Below, in pieces: positions 50,194 through 60,541 of a DNA stretch of 64,000 bases. The notes below the pieces were generated by a model. It searched no databases and had not been told where the DNA came from. It saw only the letters and a list, made by a program, of their open reading frames with translations. A program made the position numbers and the translations under genes. How positions within the stretch are numbered: position 1 is the first letter of the stretch; each line of letters opens with the position of its first letter. The DNA comes from Rhizobium rosettiformans W3 (GTDB lineage Bacteria > Pseudomonadota > Alphaproteobacteria > Rhizobiales > Rhizobiaceae), in NCBI RefSeq assembly GCF_004912135.1, contig NZ_STGU01000012.1:1-64000 (forward strand). The letters are read 5' to 3'.

Positions 50194-51219
50194 ATGAAAA
50201 AGTCTCTGATCACTGCTGCCCTGTCGACCCTGGCTCTCGGCGTTGTCTTCGCCGCGCCGGCACAGGCAGCCGACGTTTCCGCCTGCCTCATCACCAAGAC
50301 CGACACCAACCCGTTCTTCGTCAAGATGAAGGAAGGCGCGACCGCCAAGGCGGCTGAACTCGGCGTGACGCTGAAGTCCTACGCGGGCAAGATCGACGGT
50401 GATAGCGAAAGCCAGGTGGCGGCCATCGAAACCTGCATCGCCGACGGCGCCAAGGGCATCTTGCTGACGGCGTCCGACACCAAGGGCATCGTCCCGGCTG
50501 TCCAGAAGGCCCGCGACGCCGGCCTCCTGGTCATCGCTCTCGACACCCCGCTGGAGCCGATCGACGCTGCAGACCAGACCTTCGCGACCGACAACCTTCT
50601 CGCCGGCGAACTCATCGGCAAATGGGCTGCTGCAACCCTCGGCGACGCTGCCAAGGACGCCAAGATCGCCTTCCTCAACCTGACGCCCTCGCAGCCGTCG
50701 GTCGACGTCCTGCGTAACCAGGGCTTCATGAAGGGCTTCGGCATCGACGTTGCCGACATCAACAAGATCGGCGACGAAACCGATCCGCGCATCGTCGGCC
50801 ACGACGTGACCAACGGCAACGAAGAAGGCGGCCGTACCGCGATGGAAAACCTTCTCCAGAAGGACCCTTCCATCAACGTCGTTCACACCATCAACGAGCC
50901 GGCCGCTGCCGGTGCTTATGAAGCCCTGAAGGCTGTCGGCAAGGAAAACGACGTCCTGATCGTTTCCGTCGACGGCGGCTGCCCGGGCGTTAAGAACGTC
51001 GCTGAAGGCGTCATCGGCGCCACCTCGCAGCAGTATCCGCTGCTGATGGCCTCGCTCGGCATCGAAGCGATCAAGAAGTTCGCGGACACCGGCGAAAAGC
51101 CGGCCGCAACCGAAGGCAAGAACTTCTTCGACACGGGCGTTGCTCTCGTCACCGACAAGCCGGCTGCCGGCGTCGAGTCGATCGACACCAAGGTCGGCAC
51201 CGAGAAGTGCTGGGGTTGA
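50194..51219 (+). CDS. frcB: Fructose ABC transporter substrate-binding protein
   Basis: The 341-residue protein has a Sec signal peptide (cut after APAQA, residue 25) and a periplasmic type I sugar-binding fold ([21 protein letters not shown]). It closely fits FrcB of rhizobia, which binds fructose (also ribose and mannose). ATG 50194 was chosen with GGAGGAA upstream. It heads the frcBCAK operon. Confidence 0.9.
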   Translation: MKKSLITAALSTLALGVVFAAPAQAADVSACLITKTDTNPFFVKMKEGATAKAAELGVTLKSYAGKIDGDSESQVAAIETCIADGAKGILLTASDTKGIVPAVQKARDAGLLVIALDTPLEPIDAADQTFATDNLLAGELIGKWAAATLGDAAKDAKIAFLNLTPSQPSVDVLRNQGFMKGFGIDVADINKIGDETDPRIVGHDVTNGNEEGGRTAMENLLQKDPSINVVHTINEPAAAGAYEALKAVGKENDVLIVSVDGGCPGVKNVAEGVIGATSQQYPLLMASLGIEAIKKFADTGEKPAATEGKNFFDTGVALVTDKPAAGVESIDTKVGTEKCWG

Positions 51220-51247
51220 TCTCAGCCTCCTGCGCCTGAACTGAGAC

Positions 51248-51313
51248 GCCGGCGGGAGTTCGCTCTCGCCGGCAGGCGCAACGCCCGGCCTTGCGCGGCG
51301 GCGGGCCGGGCGT
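51248..51313 (+). promoter_or_regulatory. Two GC-rich hairpins between frcB and frcC
   Basis: An 11-bp stem (51248-51258 with 51263-51273) with loop TTCG is followed by a perfect 10-bp stem ACGCCCGGCC/GGCCGGGCGT (51281-51290 with 51304-51313). Such structures after binding-protein genes usually stabilise the upstream mRNA or reduce downstream expression. They probably set the FrcB to FrcC ratio. Confidence 0.7.
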
Positions 51314-51355
51314 ATCCTTCATGTAAAAACTGAGCAACGGCAGGGAGGATGACCC

Positions 51356-52438
51356 ATGCAGCCGGCCAATCCCGAAACGCGGACCCCACAGGAATTTGAA
51401 AAGGTCCTGTCTTCGAGTTCGACAGAGGTCGCCTCGTTCGACCGCCATGAGAAGAGCGCGCTCGAGCGCTTCCAGCATTTCCTGCATTCGAGCCCGGCAG
51501 CCGTGGCGCTGATCGTGCTCGTGCTGTCGATCGCTGTCTTCGGCCTCATTCTCGGCGGCAAGTTCTTCTCCGCCTTCACCCTGACCCTCATCCTGCAGCA
51601 GGTGGCGATCGTCGGCATCGTCGGAGCCGCCCAGACGCTGGTCATCCTGACGGCCGGCATCGACCTATCGGTCGGCGCGATCATGGTGCTCTCGTCCGTC
51701 GTCATGGGTCAGTTCGCATTCCGCTACGGTCTCCCGCCCGAGCTTGCTGTGCTTTGCGGCTTTGTCGTCGGCGCCTTCTGCGGCTTCATCAACGGTGTTC
51801 TTGTCGCCCGCATGAAACTGCCGCCCTTCATCGTCACGCTCGGCATGTGGCAGATCGTGCTCGCCACCAACTTCCTCTATTCGGCCAACGAGACCATCCG
51901 CGCCCAGGATATCGAAGCCAATGCGCCGATCCTGCAATTCTTCGGCGAGAGCATCCGCATGGGCGGGGCTGTGTTCACCTATGGCGTCATTGCCATGGTC
52001 CTGCTGGTCGCCGTGCTCTGGTATGTGCTCAACCACACCGCCTGGGGCCGCCATGTCTACGCGGTCGGCGACGATCCGGATGCGGCGGAACTCGCCGGCG
52101 TCAACGTCAAGCGCATGCTGATCTCCGTTTATACCCTCTCCGGTCTCATCTGCGCGCTTGCCGGCTGGGCTCTGATCGGCCGTATCGGCTCGGTCTCCCC
52201 GACCGCCGGCCAGTTCGCCAACATCGAATCCATCACGGCCGTGGTCATCGGCGGCATCTCGCTCTTCGGCGGACGCGGCTCGGTGCTCGGCATGCTCTTC
52301 GGTGCCTTGATCGTCGGTGTCTTCCAGCTCGGCCTGCGCCTGATCGGAACGGACCCGCAATGGACCTATCTCCTGATCGGCGTCCTCATCATCGCAGCCG
52401 TGGCAATCGACCAGTGGATCAGAAAGGTAGCAGGCTGA
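51356..52438 (+). CDS. frcC: Fructose ABC transporter permease
   Basis: The 360-residue inner-membrane protein has about ten hydrophobic segments after a polar N-terminus of about 45 residues. It has family signatures (LVILTAGIDLSVGAIMVLSS; FGGRGSVLGMLFGALIVG) of the RbsC/FrcC permeases. It forms the channel with FrcA as ATPase. GGAGG precedes the start; it overlaps frcA (TGATG). Confidence 0.9.
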   Translation: MQPANPETRTPQEFEKVLSSSSTEVASFDRHEKSALERFQHFLHSSPAAVALIVLVLSIAVFGLILGGKFFSAFTLTLILQQVAIVGIVGAAQTLVILTAGIDLSVGAIMVLSSVVMGQFAFRYGLPPELAVLCGFVVGAFCGFINGVLVARMKLPPFIVTLGMWQIVLATNFLYSANETIRAQDIEANAPILQFFGESIRMGGAVFTYGVIAMVLLVAVLWYVLNHTAWGRHVYAVGDDPDAAELAGVNVKRMLISVYTLSGLICALAGWALIGRIGSVSPTAGQFANIESITAVVIGGISLFGGRGSVLGMLFGALIVGVFQLGLRLIGTDPQWTYLLIGVLIIAAVAIDQWIRKVAG

Positions 52439-53220
52439 TGACCCAGAACCCCATCCTCACCGCCCGCGGACTGGTCAAGCGCTACGGTCGCGTCACCGCT
52501 CTCGATCACGCCGACTTCGACCTCTACCCCGGCGAAATCCTCGCCGTGATCGGCGACAACGGGGCCGGCAAGTCCTCGTTGATCAAGGCGATCTCAGGCG
52601 CGGTCACGCCCGATGAAGGCGAGATCCGCCTCGAAGGCAAGCCGGTTCATTTCCGCTCGCCGATCGATGCCCGCCAGGCCGGCATCGAAACGGTGTACCA
52701 GAACCTCGCCCTGTCGCCGGCGCTTTCGATCGCCGACAACATGTTCCTCGGCCGCGAGCTGCGCAAGCCGGGCGTCATGGGCTCGGTCTTCCGCAAGTTG
52801 GATCGTCCGGCGATGGAAAAGATCGCGCGGGACAAGCTCTCCGAACTCGGCCTGATGACCATTCAAAACATCAACCAGGCCGTGGAAACCCTGTCGGGTG
52901 GCCAGCGCCAGGGGGTGGCGGTCGCGCGTGCGGCAGCGTTCGGCTCGAAGGTCATCATCCTCGATGAACCGACGGCAGCACTCGGGGTCAAGGAGAGCCG
53001 CAAGGTTCTCGAACTGATCCTCGACGTGCGGTCGCGTGGTCTGCCGATCGTGCTGATCTCCCACAACATGCCGCATGTGTTTGAAGTTGCTGACCGCATC
53101 CACGTCCATCGCCTCGGCAAGCGGCTCTGCGTCATCAATCCGAAGGACTACACAATGTCCGACGCGGTTGCCTTCATGACGGGTGCGCGGCCGGCGCCGG
53201 AGGCCGAGCAGGCCGCATGA
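52438..53220 (+). CDS. frcA: Fructose ABC transporter ATPase
   Basis: The 260-residue ATPase has Walker A GDNGAGKS (39-46), signature LSGGQ (about residue 150) and Walker B VIILDEPTAALG. It has a single ATPase domain, unlike the two-domain RbsA. It powers uptake through FrcC. ATGA overlap with the kinase gene implies coupling. Confidence 0.9.
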   Translation: MTQNPILTARGLVKRYGRVTALDHADFDLYPGEILAVIGDNGAGKSSLIKAISGAVTPDEGEIRLEGKPVHFRSPIDARQAGIETVYQNLALSPALSIADNMFLGRELRKPGVMGSVFRKLDRPAMEKIARDKLSELGLMTIQNINQAVETLSGGQRQGVAVARAAAFGSKVIILDEPTAALGVKESRKVLELILDVRSRGLPIVLISHNMPHVFEVADRIHVHRLGKRLCVINPKDYTMSDAVAFMTGARPAPEAEQAA

Positions 53221-53840
53221 GCCAGTCGCTGGACGAGCTTCTGTCTGAAATCGAGAGACGGGCGCAATCCGACGCCCGTCTGCTCGTCGGCGTCGCAGGC
53301 CCACCGGGCGCCGGCAAGTCGACACTTGCCGACCGTCTGCACGAGATCCTGATGGAAAGGGGCCAGCGGAGTGCGGTCCTTCCCATGGATGGGTTTCACC
53401 TGGACAATGCAATTCTGGAACAGCGCGGCGATCTCTCGCGCAAGGGCGCACCCCATACCTTCGACGTGCGCGGGCTCGCTGATCTCTTGCGCGCGGTAAA
53501 GGCCGGAGGCGAGGTCTTCGTGCCGGTCTTCGATCGCTCCCTGGAGCTGGCAATTGCTGCCGCTCGCTGCATTGCGCCGGAGGATCGCATCGTGATCGCC
53601 GAGGGAAATTATCTCCTGCTCGACCAGGGGCGCTGGGCAGGCCTTGCCGATCTCTTCGATCTCACCGTCATGGTGGCGCCACCGATTGAGGAACTGGAGC
53701 GGCGGCTGATCGCCCGTTGGGTGCATTATGGTCTCACTCCGGCACAGATCGAAGCGAAGGTGGAAGGCAATGATCTTCCGAATGGCCGACTCGTTCTGGA
53801 ACGCAGCCGCATGGCAGATTTCACCTTCGACCAGTTCTGA
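53217..53840 (+). CDS. frcK: FrcK-type P-loop sugar kinase
   Basis: The 207-residue protein has a P-loop GPPGAGKST (28-36) and resembles uridine-kinase/phosphoribulokinase-like kinases (PMDGFHLDN; IVIAEGNYLLLD). FrcK is the last gene of rhizobial frc operons; its exact substrate is not certain, and a separate PfkB fructokinase lies at 60,542. Confidence 0.85.
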   Translation: MSQSLDELLSEIERRAQSDARLLVGVAGPPGAGKSTLADRLHEILMERGQRSAVLPMDGFHLDNAILEQRGDLSRKGAPHTFDVRGLADLLRAVKAGGEVFVPVFDRSLELAIAAARCIAPEDRIVIAEGNYLLLDQGRWAGLADLFDLTVMVAPPIEELERRLIARWVHYGLTPAQIEAKVEGNDLPNGRLVLERSRMADFTFDQF

Positions 53841-54042
53841 AGGTGCCGGATTCCAAACGTAGTCGGACATGCGAAAATTATTAAGTTCTAATTAAATGCG
53901 CCATCGGTAAAATTGTACCGGTTTGGTTCAGCGAATTTCAGCCTCCCCCTGATACAACTCCTCCATGAAAGGTTAACGCGGCACCCGCCGTGTTGACGAG
54001 GCTTTGAAAGCCTCGTTTGGGTGCTTTGGACAGGGGGTGTAA

Positions 54043-54438
54043 ATGGCTATTTTGATTGTCGAAGACAATCCGACCAATGCGATGATCATCAAGCATCTCG
54101 CAAAGAAGGTGACGGCCGCAGAGATCAAGGTCGCCGGCGACGGGAATACGGCGCTGATGCTGTGCCACGCTGAAAATTTCGAAATGTTGATCGTCGACCA
54201 TATGCTGCCGGGCATGTCCGGGCTGCAGTTCACCAAGGCCGTCCGCCTCATGGATCGCTACCGTGACGTACCCGTCGTCATGGTGACGGCCGATGACGAG
54301 CCTCGCCTGCGCGAGGAAGCAAACGCAGCCGGCGTGACGGATTTCCTGCACAAGCCGGTCGAGGCCGTCGCCTTCCGCAAGCTGCTGGCCGATCACCTCG
54401 GTGCTGCGGCTGTCCATGCCGAACTTCGCTCAGCCTGA
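54043..54438 (+). CDS. Single-domain response regulator (CheY-like)
   Basis: The 131-residue receiver has acidic Glu7/Asp8, phosphorylation site Asp52 (MLIVDHMLPG) and Lys in FLHKPV. There is no output domain. It begins a signalling operon and may act as a phosphate shuttle for the hybrid kinase at 54,947. Confidence 0.85.
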   Translation: MAILIVEDNPTNAMIIKHLAKKVTAAEIKVAGDGNTALMLCHAENFEMLIVDHMLPGMSGLQFTKAVRLMDRYRDVPVVMVTADDEPRLREEANAAGVTDFLHKPVEAVAFRKLLADHLGAAAVHAELRSA

Positions 54439-54455
54439 TTGAAGGACGCTGAACC

Positions 54456-54950
54456 ATGAAAAGCATTCTCGTTGCACTTCTCGCGAGCGCTTTGACCGCA
54501 ACGGCCGCCCTCGCACTCGATGCCCCGACCGGACCCGTCGTCCTGACGGTAAAGGGCAGCATCTCGAACACCAATGCCGGCGACACGGCCCAGTTCGACC
54601 TGGCCATGCTGGAAGCGCTGAAGGGTCGAAAGGGTGAGATGGAAACGCCCTGGACCGAGGGCAAGGTCACCTTTGAAGGCCCATTTCTGCGCGAGGTCCT
54701 GTCCGCCGTGGGTGCCACGGGCGCCAATCTCAAGGTCCGGGCACTGAACGATTACGCCGCCGAAGTGCCGGCAGAAGACGCCAAGCTCGAGACGATCCTG
54801 GCCACCAAGCTGGACGGCAAGCCGATGTCGGTCCGCGACAAGGGCCCGCTCATGCTGGTCTATCCCTTTGATCTCGATGCCGATCTCTACAACGAGAAGT
54901 ACTTCTCGCGTTCGGTCTGGCAGATCAAGGAAATCGAGGTCATCAAGTGA
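54456..54950 (+). CDS. Periplasmic molybdopterin-oxidoreductase-fold protein lacking Cys
   Basis: The 164-residue protein has a signal peptide (cut near ALA, residue 20) and resembles the Moco-binding fold of sulphite-oxidase-type proteins (VVLTVKGSISNTNAG; GPLMLVYPFD). No Cys is present, so the molybdenum ligand is missing; it probably acts as a periplasmic ligand sensor. The GTG of the kinase gene overlaps its stop (GTGA), so it is coupled to it. Confidence 0.72.
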   Translation: MKSILVALLASALTATAALALDAPTGPVVLTVKGSISNTNAGDTAQFDLAMLEALKGRKGEMETPWTEGKVTFEGPFLREVLSAVGATGANLKVRALNDYAAEVPAEDAKLETILATKLDGKPMSVRDKGPLMLVYPFDLDADLYNEKYFSRSVWQIKEIEVIK

Positions 54951-57208
54951 CATTGACGGGAGCAACAGCGCGGAAGTTTGTAGGCGGAGGCACGGTTGCC
55001 TTCGTCCTGCAAACCGTTTCGGCCATGCTCCTGCTTGTCCTCCTCGTTCTCTTCGTCGATATCGCCCGCCAATACCGGATCATGGAAGATGGCGTCCGTG
55101 AGAACTCCCTGTGGTCGGTGTACCAACTCGACCGCGAAGTGCGCCAGCTGAACCACAGCCTCGCAGATGTCCGTCGTGATGAACCGACACCGCAGGAGCT
55201 CGATGAGCTCGCCCTGCGCTACGACATTCTCTACTCGCGCATCTCCATCCTCGACCAGGCGAAGTTCGGCACGTATTTCTCCGGCGACGAGAAGATCCGC
55301 AGCTACATCAACGAAGTCACGCAGACGGTCCAGGCGGCGCAGCCAATGTTCGACGCCTATGCGGCGGGCATCACTCCCGATTCCGCCCAGCTGCAGCAGC
55401 TCGACGATCTCCTGGGCCCGATGGGCCGGGCGGCCGAGGACTTCCTTCTCTACACCAATACACGCGTCAGCTACGAACGCGCCGAGAGCCGCTCGACCAT
55501 CCTCAATCTGGAGCGCACCTCCACGGTGATGCTGACATTGCTGATGGGGTCGGTGGTGTTCCTCGTCGTGACCCTCAACCGTCAGCTCCGCTCGGTCCGT
55601 CGCTCGAGCCACGAATTACAGGTCATGGCGGCTCAATTGAGTGAGGCCTACGAGGCGGCGGATGCCGGCAACCGGGCGAAGTCGCAATTCATGGCGACCA
55701 TGGGCCACGAAATCCGCACGCCGCTCAATGCCATCCTCGGCATGTCCGAACTGCTCGAACTGTCGGAACTGCCCGATGACGCGCTTTCCAGCGTCAAGAC
55801 GATCCGCTCGTCCGGCGAGGCGCTGCTCGAGATCATCAACGAGATCCTCGACTTCTCCAAGATCGAACACGGCAAGCTGGAGCTCGAGGAGCGCGCCTTC
55901 GACGTTTGCGCGCTCGCCGAAAGCACCGTCAGCATCATCCGCGGTCGCGCCGATGATCACCAGAACACCGTGATCCTCGATCTGCCGGATTCGCTTCAGG
56001 CGCTGTACGTCAAGACCGATCCAACGCGCCTGCGCCAGGTCCTGCTCAATCTCCTGTCGAACGCGGTCAAGTTCACCCACCAGGGCACGGTCACGCTCCG
56101 CCTGCGCGACTTTTACCGCGAGGGCAAGCTGATGATCCGCTTCGAGGTGGAAGATACCGGCATCGGCATCGACGAGGCCGGCCTCGACAAGCTGTTCAAG
56201 CCTTTCTCGCAGGTCGATGCCTCGATCAGCCGTCGCTATGGCGGCACGGGTCTCGGCCTTACCATTTGCAAGCAGATCGTCGAGAAGCTCGGCGGTGAGC
56301 TCGGCATGAGCAGCACCGTCGGTGTCGGTTCGATCTTTTGGTTCGAACTCGGCGTCGTGCCGGTCACCCGCGAAGAGGCAAGCGGCCTCGATGCCAAGGT
56401 CGTCGCCGAGGAAACCCTACCGCGCAAGCGCATCCTTCTGGTCGAGGACAATAAGGTCAACCAGATAGTCGCCACCCGCTTCCTCGCCCGCCTGGGCCAG
56501 GACGTGGAGATTGCCAATGATGGTGCCGAAGCCGTGTCCATCTCGCGTGAGCGGGCCTTCGATCTGATCCTCATGGACATGCAGATGCCAGTCATGGACG
56601 GCATCGAGGCGACGAAGCGGATCATCGCCGAAGGTGGTCCCTCCGCCGAAGCCCCGATCATCGCCATGACGGCGAATGCCTCGGACGACGATCGTCGCCG
56701 TTGCCTCGAGGCCGGCATGAAGGGCTTCGAATCCAAACCCGTGACGTTGGAGAGATTGAAGAAGATGATTGCACACGCCACGTCCTCGACGCGCGAAACC
56801 GCGCCGACAGCGGCAACGACGACAGCGCCCCAGAAGCTGGAACTGCCGGAAGTGGATCTGGTCGACATGCCGCTTCAGTCCATGCCAGGCCTCGGCATCG
56901 AAGGGCTCGACGAAGCCCGTCATGCCGAGCTCGTCGATGCACTCGGCGAGGACGTCTTCCAGGAGCTTGTGGAATCCTTCTTCGACGACGCCACTGGATT
57001 GATGGACGAGTTGAACGAGGCGCTCCGCAAGAACGATCCGGAACGGGTTGATCGTGTTCTGCACACGATCAAGGGAGCGGCCTTCAATGTCGGTCTGAAC
57101 GATCTTGCCCTGAGAGCAAACGCCCTCAGGAGCCAGACACCGGCGCCCGCGGATATCGAAATGTTCGGCGAGGAGATCCTCGCACTCAAATTCAAACTGG
57201 TTGCCTGA
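54947..57208 (+). CDS. Hybrid sensor histidine kinase with receiver and Hpt domains
   Basis: The 753-residue protein has two membrane helices (about 18-40 and 193-210) around a helical periplasmic sensor, then HisKA (His254, MGHEIRTPLN), HATPase (about 355-470; GGTGLGLTICKQIVEKLGG), a receiver (about 490-605; Asp near 543, LILMDMQMPVMDG) and a C-terminal Hpt (His near 705, LHTIKGAAF). All phosphorelay residues are present. It may pass phosphate to the receiver at 54,043 or the HD-GYP protein. Confidence 0.92.
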   Translation: MTLTGATARKFVGGGTVAFVLQTVSAMLLLVLLVLFVDIARQYRIMEDGVRENSLWSVYQLDREVRQLNHSLADVRRDEPTPQELDELALRYDILYSRISILDQAKFGTYFSGDEKIRSYINEVTQTVQAAQPMFDAYAAGITPDSAQLQQLDDLLGPMGRAAEDFLLYTNTRVSYERAESRSTILNLERTSTVMLTLLMGSVVFLVVTLNRQLRSVRRSSHELQVMAAQLSEAYEAADAGNRAKSQFMATMGHEIRTPLNAILGMSELLELSELPDDALSSVKTIRSSGEALLEIINEILDFSKIEHGKLELEERAFDVCALAESTVSIIRGRADDHQNTVILDLPDSLQALYVKTDPTRLRQVLLNLLSNAVKFTHQGTVTLRLRDFYREGKLMIRFEVEDTGIGIDEAGLDKLFKPFSQVDASISRRYGGTGLGLTICKQIVEKLGGELGMSSTVGVGSIFWFELGVVPVTREEASGLDAKVVAEETLPRKRILLVEDNKVNQIVATRFLARLGQDVEIANDGAEAVSISRERAFDLILMDMQMPVMDGIEATKRIIAEGGPSAEAPIIAMTANASDDDRRRCLEAGMKGFESKPVTLERLKKMIAHATSSTRETAPTAATTTAPQKLELPEVDLVDMPLQSMPGLGIEGLDEARHAELVDALGEDVFQELVESFFDDATGLMDELNEALRKNDPERVDRVLHTIKGAAFNVGLNDLALRANALRSQTPAPADIEMFGEEILALKFKLVA

Positions 57209-57225
57209 GAAGCAAGGAGGCGTTC

Positions 57226-58311
57226 ATGCGTATTTTGTTGGTGGACGACAACAGCACAAACCTAAAGCTCCTGACGAAGCTCGTCGGCAAGCTCGACAAC
57301 TGCGAGGCCCTGCCTTACGCCAGCCCCGACGCCGTGCTCTCGGCCTTGCCCGAACTCGATTTCGACATTGCGATCATCGACTACCAGATGCCGGTCTATA
57401 ACGGGGTCGAGCTCTACACGGAGATCGTCCGCTTCGACAAATATGCGGAGGTGCCGGTGATTTTCGTAACCGCCGACAAGGACATGACGACCCGCATGGC
57501 GGCCTTGAATGCAGGCGCAATCGACTTCCTGACGAAGCCGGTGAACCCCGTCGAGTTTCAGGCGCGCGTGCAGAACATCGTCAGCCTCGCCCGTGCCCGT
57601 CGCCAGTTGGCGGACCAGGCCGAGTGGCTGCGCCGCGAGGTTGAGCGTGCGGTCGGCGAATTGCGCGAGCGTGAGCAGGAGATCATTCACCGGCTGACGC
57701 TCGCCGCTGGCTACAAGGACCCGGAGACCGCACGCCACACGCTGCGCGTCGCGCTCTATTCCGAAGCCATTGCGATCGAACTCGGCCTCTCGCCGCAGCT
57801 CTGCCATGACATCCGGCTGGCAGCCCCGATGCATGACATCGGCAAGGTGGCCATGCCGGATACGGTGCTCCTGAAGCAGGGGCGCCTGACCGAAGCCGAG
57901 TATCGCCAGATGCAGGCCCATGCCGAAATAGGCAGCGATATTCTCGGCCGCTCGCACTCTTCGCTGCTGCAGCTTGCCTCAGAGATTGCCGCCAGCCACC
58001 ACGAGCGCTGGGATGGCCAGGGGTATCCGAACCGTCTCGTCGGCACGGCAATCCCGATCTCGGGGCGCATCGTCTGCATCGCCGACAACTTCGATGCCCT
58101 GACCACGGAGCGGCCCTACAAGCCGGCCTGGACCTTCGAGCGCACGGTCGAGCATATCCTCGGCCGCGCCGGCACGCAGTTCGATCCCGACTGCGTGGCC
58201 GCTTTCGAGCGGGCGCTGCCGCGGATCAAGGCGATCATGGAGCAGGATCGGCTGGAGCAGGCCCAGGAGGCCGAAAAAGCCATGATCTCGGCGAGCGAAC
58301 GCGTCGCCTGA
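57226..58311 (+). CDS. Response regulator with HD-GYP domain
   Basis: The 361-residue protein has an N-terminal receiver (Asp in IAIIDYQMPV) and a C-terminal HD-GYP domain with HDIGK (about residue 204) and HHERWDGQGYP (about 259). The intact motif suggests active c-di-GMP phosphodiesterase. GGAGG precedes the start. It completes the signalling operon, so kinase input probably lowers c-di-GMP. Confidence 0.92.
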   Translation: MRILLVDDNSTNLKLLTKLVGKLDNCEALPYASPDAVLSALPELDFDIAIIDYQMPVYNGVELYTEIVRFDKYAEVPVIFVTADKDMTTRMAALNAGAIDFLTKPVNPVEFQARVQNIVSLARARRQLADQAEWLRREVERAVGELREREQEIIHRLTLAAGYKDPETARHTLRVALYSEAIAIELGLSPQLCHDIRLAAPMHDIGKVAMPDTVLLKQGRLTEAEYRQMQAHAEIGSDILGRSHSSLLQLASEIAASHHERWDGQGYPNRLVGTAIPISGRIVCIADNFDALTTERPYKPAWTFERTVEHILGRAGTQFDPDCVAAFERALPRIKAIMEQDRLEQAQEAEKAMISASERVA

Positions 58312-58377
58312 TGCTTTGATCCCAAGGGATGGACATGCTAAGGGCGGCGAGTTCTCGTCAAGCCGGAGGCTCGCCCC

Positions 58378-59415
58378 ATGTCATCCCTCACCATCCGCCG
58401 CCCAGACGACTGGCACCTGCATCTGCGCGATGGTGCCATGCTGGAAGGCGTGATCGGCGACACAAGTCGGCATTTTGCCCGCGCGATCATCATGCCGAAC
58501 CTCGTGCCGCCGGTCGTCACATCAGCGGATGCGCGCGCCTATCGTGAGCGAATTCTGAAGGCGATTCCCGCAGGCGATCGCTTCGAGCCGCTGATGACGC
58601 TCTATCTGACAGAGCACACCAATCCCGATGACGTCGAAGATGGCAAACGCTCCGGCCTGATCACGGCCGTCAAGCTCTATCCCGCAGGCGCGACGACCAA
58701 TTCGCATGGCGGTGTGCGGGACATGGAAAAGGCCATGCCGGTGCTGGAGCGCATGGCCAAGATCGGCCTGCCGCTCTGTGTCCACGGAGAGGTGACCACA
58801 CCGGAAGTCGATATCTTCGATCGCGAGAAGGTCTTCATCGACACTGTCCTTGATCCGTTGCGCAAGCGGCTGCCGGAGCTGAAGGTGACCATGGAGCACG
58901 TGACGACCGAAGACGGCATTGAGTATATCCGCTCCGCAGAGCGCAATCTGGCGGGCTCGATCACCACGCATCACCTGATCATCAACCGCAACGACATTCT
59001 GGTCGGCGGCATCCAGCCCCATTACTACTGCCTGCCGGTTGCCAAGCGCGAGAATCATCGCCAGGCTCTGCGCAAGGCGGCCGTCTCCGGTGACGCAAGG
59101 TTTTTCCTTGGGACTGACAGTGCCCCGCATGTTGATCCCTTGAAGGAATGCGCCTGCGGCTGTGCGGGCATCTATACGTCGATCAACACGATGAGCTGCC
59201 TGGCGCATGTCTTCGAACAGGAGAACGCTCTGGACAAGCTCGAAGCCTTCGCCTCGCTCAACGGCCCCGTCTGGTACGGCCTGCCGGCGAACGAGGAGAC
59301 GATCACGCTCGTGAAGCGGGATCAACCGGTCGAATTCCCGCAGAAGATCTACACAGGTGCCGGTCCCGTGACCGTCTTCGATCCGAAGTTCCCGCTCCAC
59401 TGGGATGTCGCCTGA
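58378..59415 (+). CDS. pyrC: Dihydroorotase
   Basis: The 345-residue enzyme makes dihydroorotate from carbamoyl aspartate. It is the short, class II type: WHLHLRDG near the N-terminus gives the two metal-binding His residues, [14 protein letters not shown] the carboxylated Lys, and LGTDSAPHV the catalytic Asp. The start is ATG 58378. It is followed by a small DUF3096 gene on the other strand and pyrE. Confidence 0.93.
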   Translation: MSSLTIRRPDDWHLHLRDGAMLEGVIGDTSRHFARAIIMPNLVPPVVTSADARAYRERILKAIPAGDRFEPLMTLYLTEHTNPDDVEDGKRSGLITAVKLYPAGATTNSHGGVRDMEKAMPVLERMAKIGLPLCVHGEVTTPEVDIFDREKVFIDTVLDPLRKRLPELKVTMEHVTTEDGIEYIRSAERNLAGSITTHHLIINRNDILVGGIQPHYYCLPVAKRENHRQALRKAAVSGDARFFLGTDSAPHVDPLKECACGCAGIYTSINTMSCLAHVFEQENALDKLEAFASLNGPVWYGLPANEETITLVKRDQPVEFPQKIYTGAGPVTVFDPKFPLHWDVA

Positions 59416-59484
59416 AAAGAGAGCACCTGACGCTAGACGTCAGATGCTCGTTTTGGAGCTTTACCTGAAAGCTCTCGGCCTTCT

Positions 59485-59640
59485 TCAGCCGCCCATCGTG
59501 GCCAACTGAGGCCAGAGCCCGAGGACGCCGACGAGGATGAGATAGAGCGCGACCACGTAGTTGAGCAGGCGCGGCATGATGAGGATGAGAATGCCGGCGA
59601 TCAGGGCGACGAGCGGCTGGATGACGAGGACGTTGTCCAT
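59485..59640 (-). CDS. DUF3096 small membrane protein (51 aa)
   Basis: The 51-residue protein begins MDNVLVIQPLVALIAGILIL and has two hydrophobic segments around MPRLLNYVVALYLI, matching DUF3096. It is a small inner-membrane protein of unknown function common in alphaproteobacteria. It lies on the minus strand between pyrC and pyrE; a repeated TCAG-type palindrome near 59,430-59,455 may end pyrC transcription. Confidence 0.75.
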   Translation of the reverse strand: MDNVLVIQPLVALIAGILILIMPRLLNYVVALYLILVGVLGLWPQLATMGG

Positions 59641-59771
59641 GATTTGCGATCCTTTGTGGTTGGCAGAGCATTTAAAGATCGGCCGACCCGGATTGTTCCA
59701 TCGCTGCCCATCTGGCGGGCCGGGCAGCTTGCTGCTATTGCGCTTTGACTGAAGTTTGACAGGAGCGCCCG

Positions 59772-60464
59772 ATGATCCAGACCCCCTTCACCGATCCCGC
59801 CGTCATGGCAGACCTCGTGGCGAAGATGCTCTGGGAGATCAAGGCGGTGCATTTCAACGCGGCCGAGCCCTATAAGCTCTCCTCGGGCATGAAGAGCCCG
59901 GTTTACATCGACTGCCGCAAGCTTCTCTCCTATCCGCGCGTGCGCTCGGCGGTGATGGACTTCGCAGCCGCGACCCTGATGCGCAATGCGGGCTTCGAAC
60001 AGTTCGACTGCATTGCAGGCGGTGAAACGGCCGGTATCCCGTTTGCAGCGCTTCTCGCCGATCGCCTCGCCCTGCCGATGATCTATGTCCGCAAGGCCCC
60101 CAAGGGCCATGGCCGCAACGCCCAGATCGAAGGCCATATGCCGGAAGGTGCGCGCGTGCTCGTCATCGAGGACCTGACGACAGCGGGCGGCAGCATGTTC
60201 AAGTTCATCGATGCCATCCGGGCTGCCGGCGGCGTCGTCGACCACGGCATCGCGCTCTTCTTCTACGGCATCTTCCCGCAGGCGCTTGAGCGCTTCGATG
60301 ACGGCAAGGTCAAGCTCCACTACATCGCCACATGGCGAAACGTTCTTGCCGTCGCCCGCGAGCAGAAACTGTTCGACGAGAAGACGCTGTCCGAGGTCGA
60401 GGCTTTCCTCGATGCACCGCTCGAATGGTCGGGGCGCAATGGCGGGATTTCGTCGCTCGCCTGA
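59772..60464 (+). CDS. pyrE: Orotate phosphoribosyltransferase
   Basis: The 230-residue enzyme transfers PRPP ribose phosphate to orotate to give OMP. The PRPP-binding motif is [13 protein letters not shown], with [15 protein letters not shown] as the flexible loop. AGGAG precedes ATG 59772. It lies downstream of pyrC, so pyrimidine synthesis genes are grouped here. Confidence 0.93.
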   Translation: MIQTPFTDPAVMADLVAKMLWEIKAVHFNAAEPYKLSSGMKSPVYIDCRKLLSYPRVRSAVMDFAAATLMRNAGFEQFDCIAGGETAGIPFAALLADRLALPMIYVRKAPKGHGRNAQIEGHMPEGARVLVIEDLTTAGGSMFKFIDAIRAAGGVVDHGIALFFYGIFPQALERFDDGKVKLHYIATWRNVLAVAREQKLFDEKTLSEVEAFLDAPLEWSGRNGGISSLA

Positions 60465-60541
60465 GCAAATGCTCATGGTCGCTCTGGAAATCAGGCGCGA
60501 TTTGGTTTAAATCGATTGAAACAGATCACTGGGAGGTCGAG

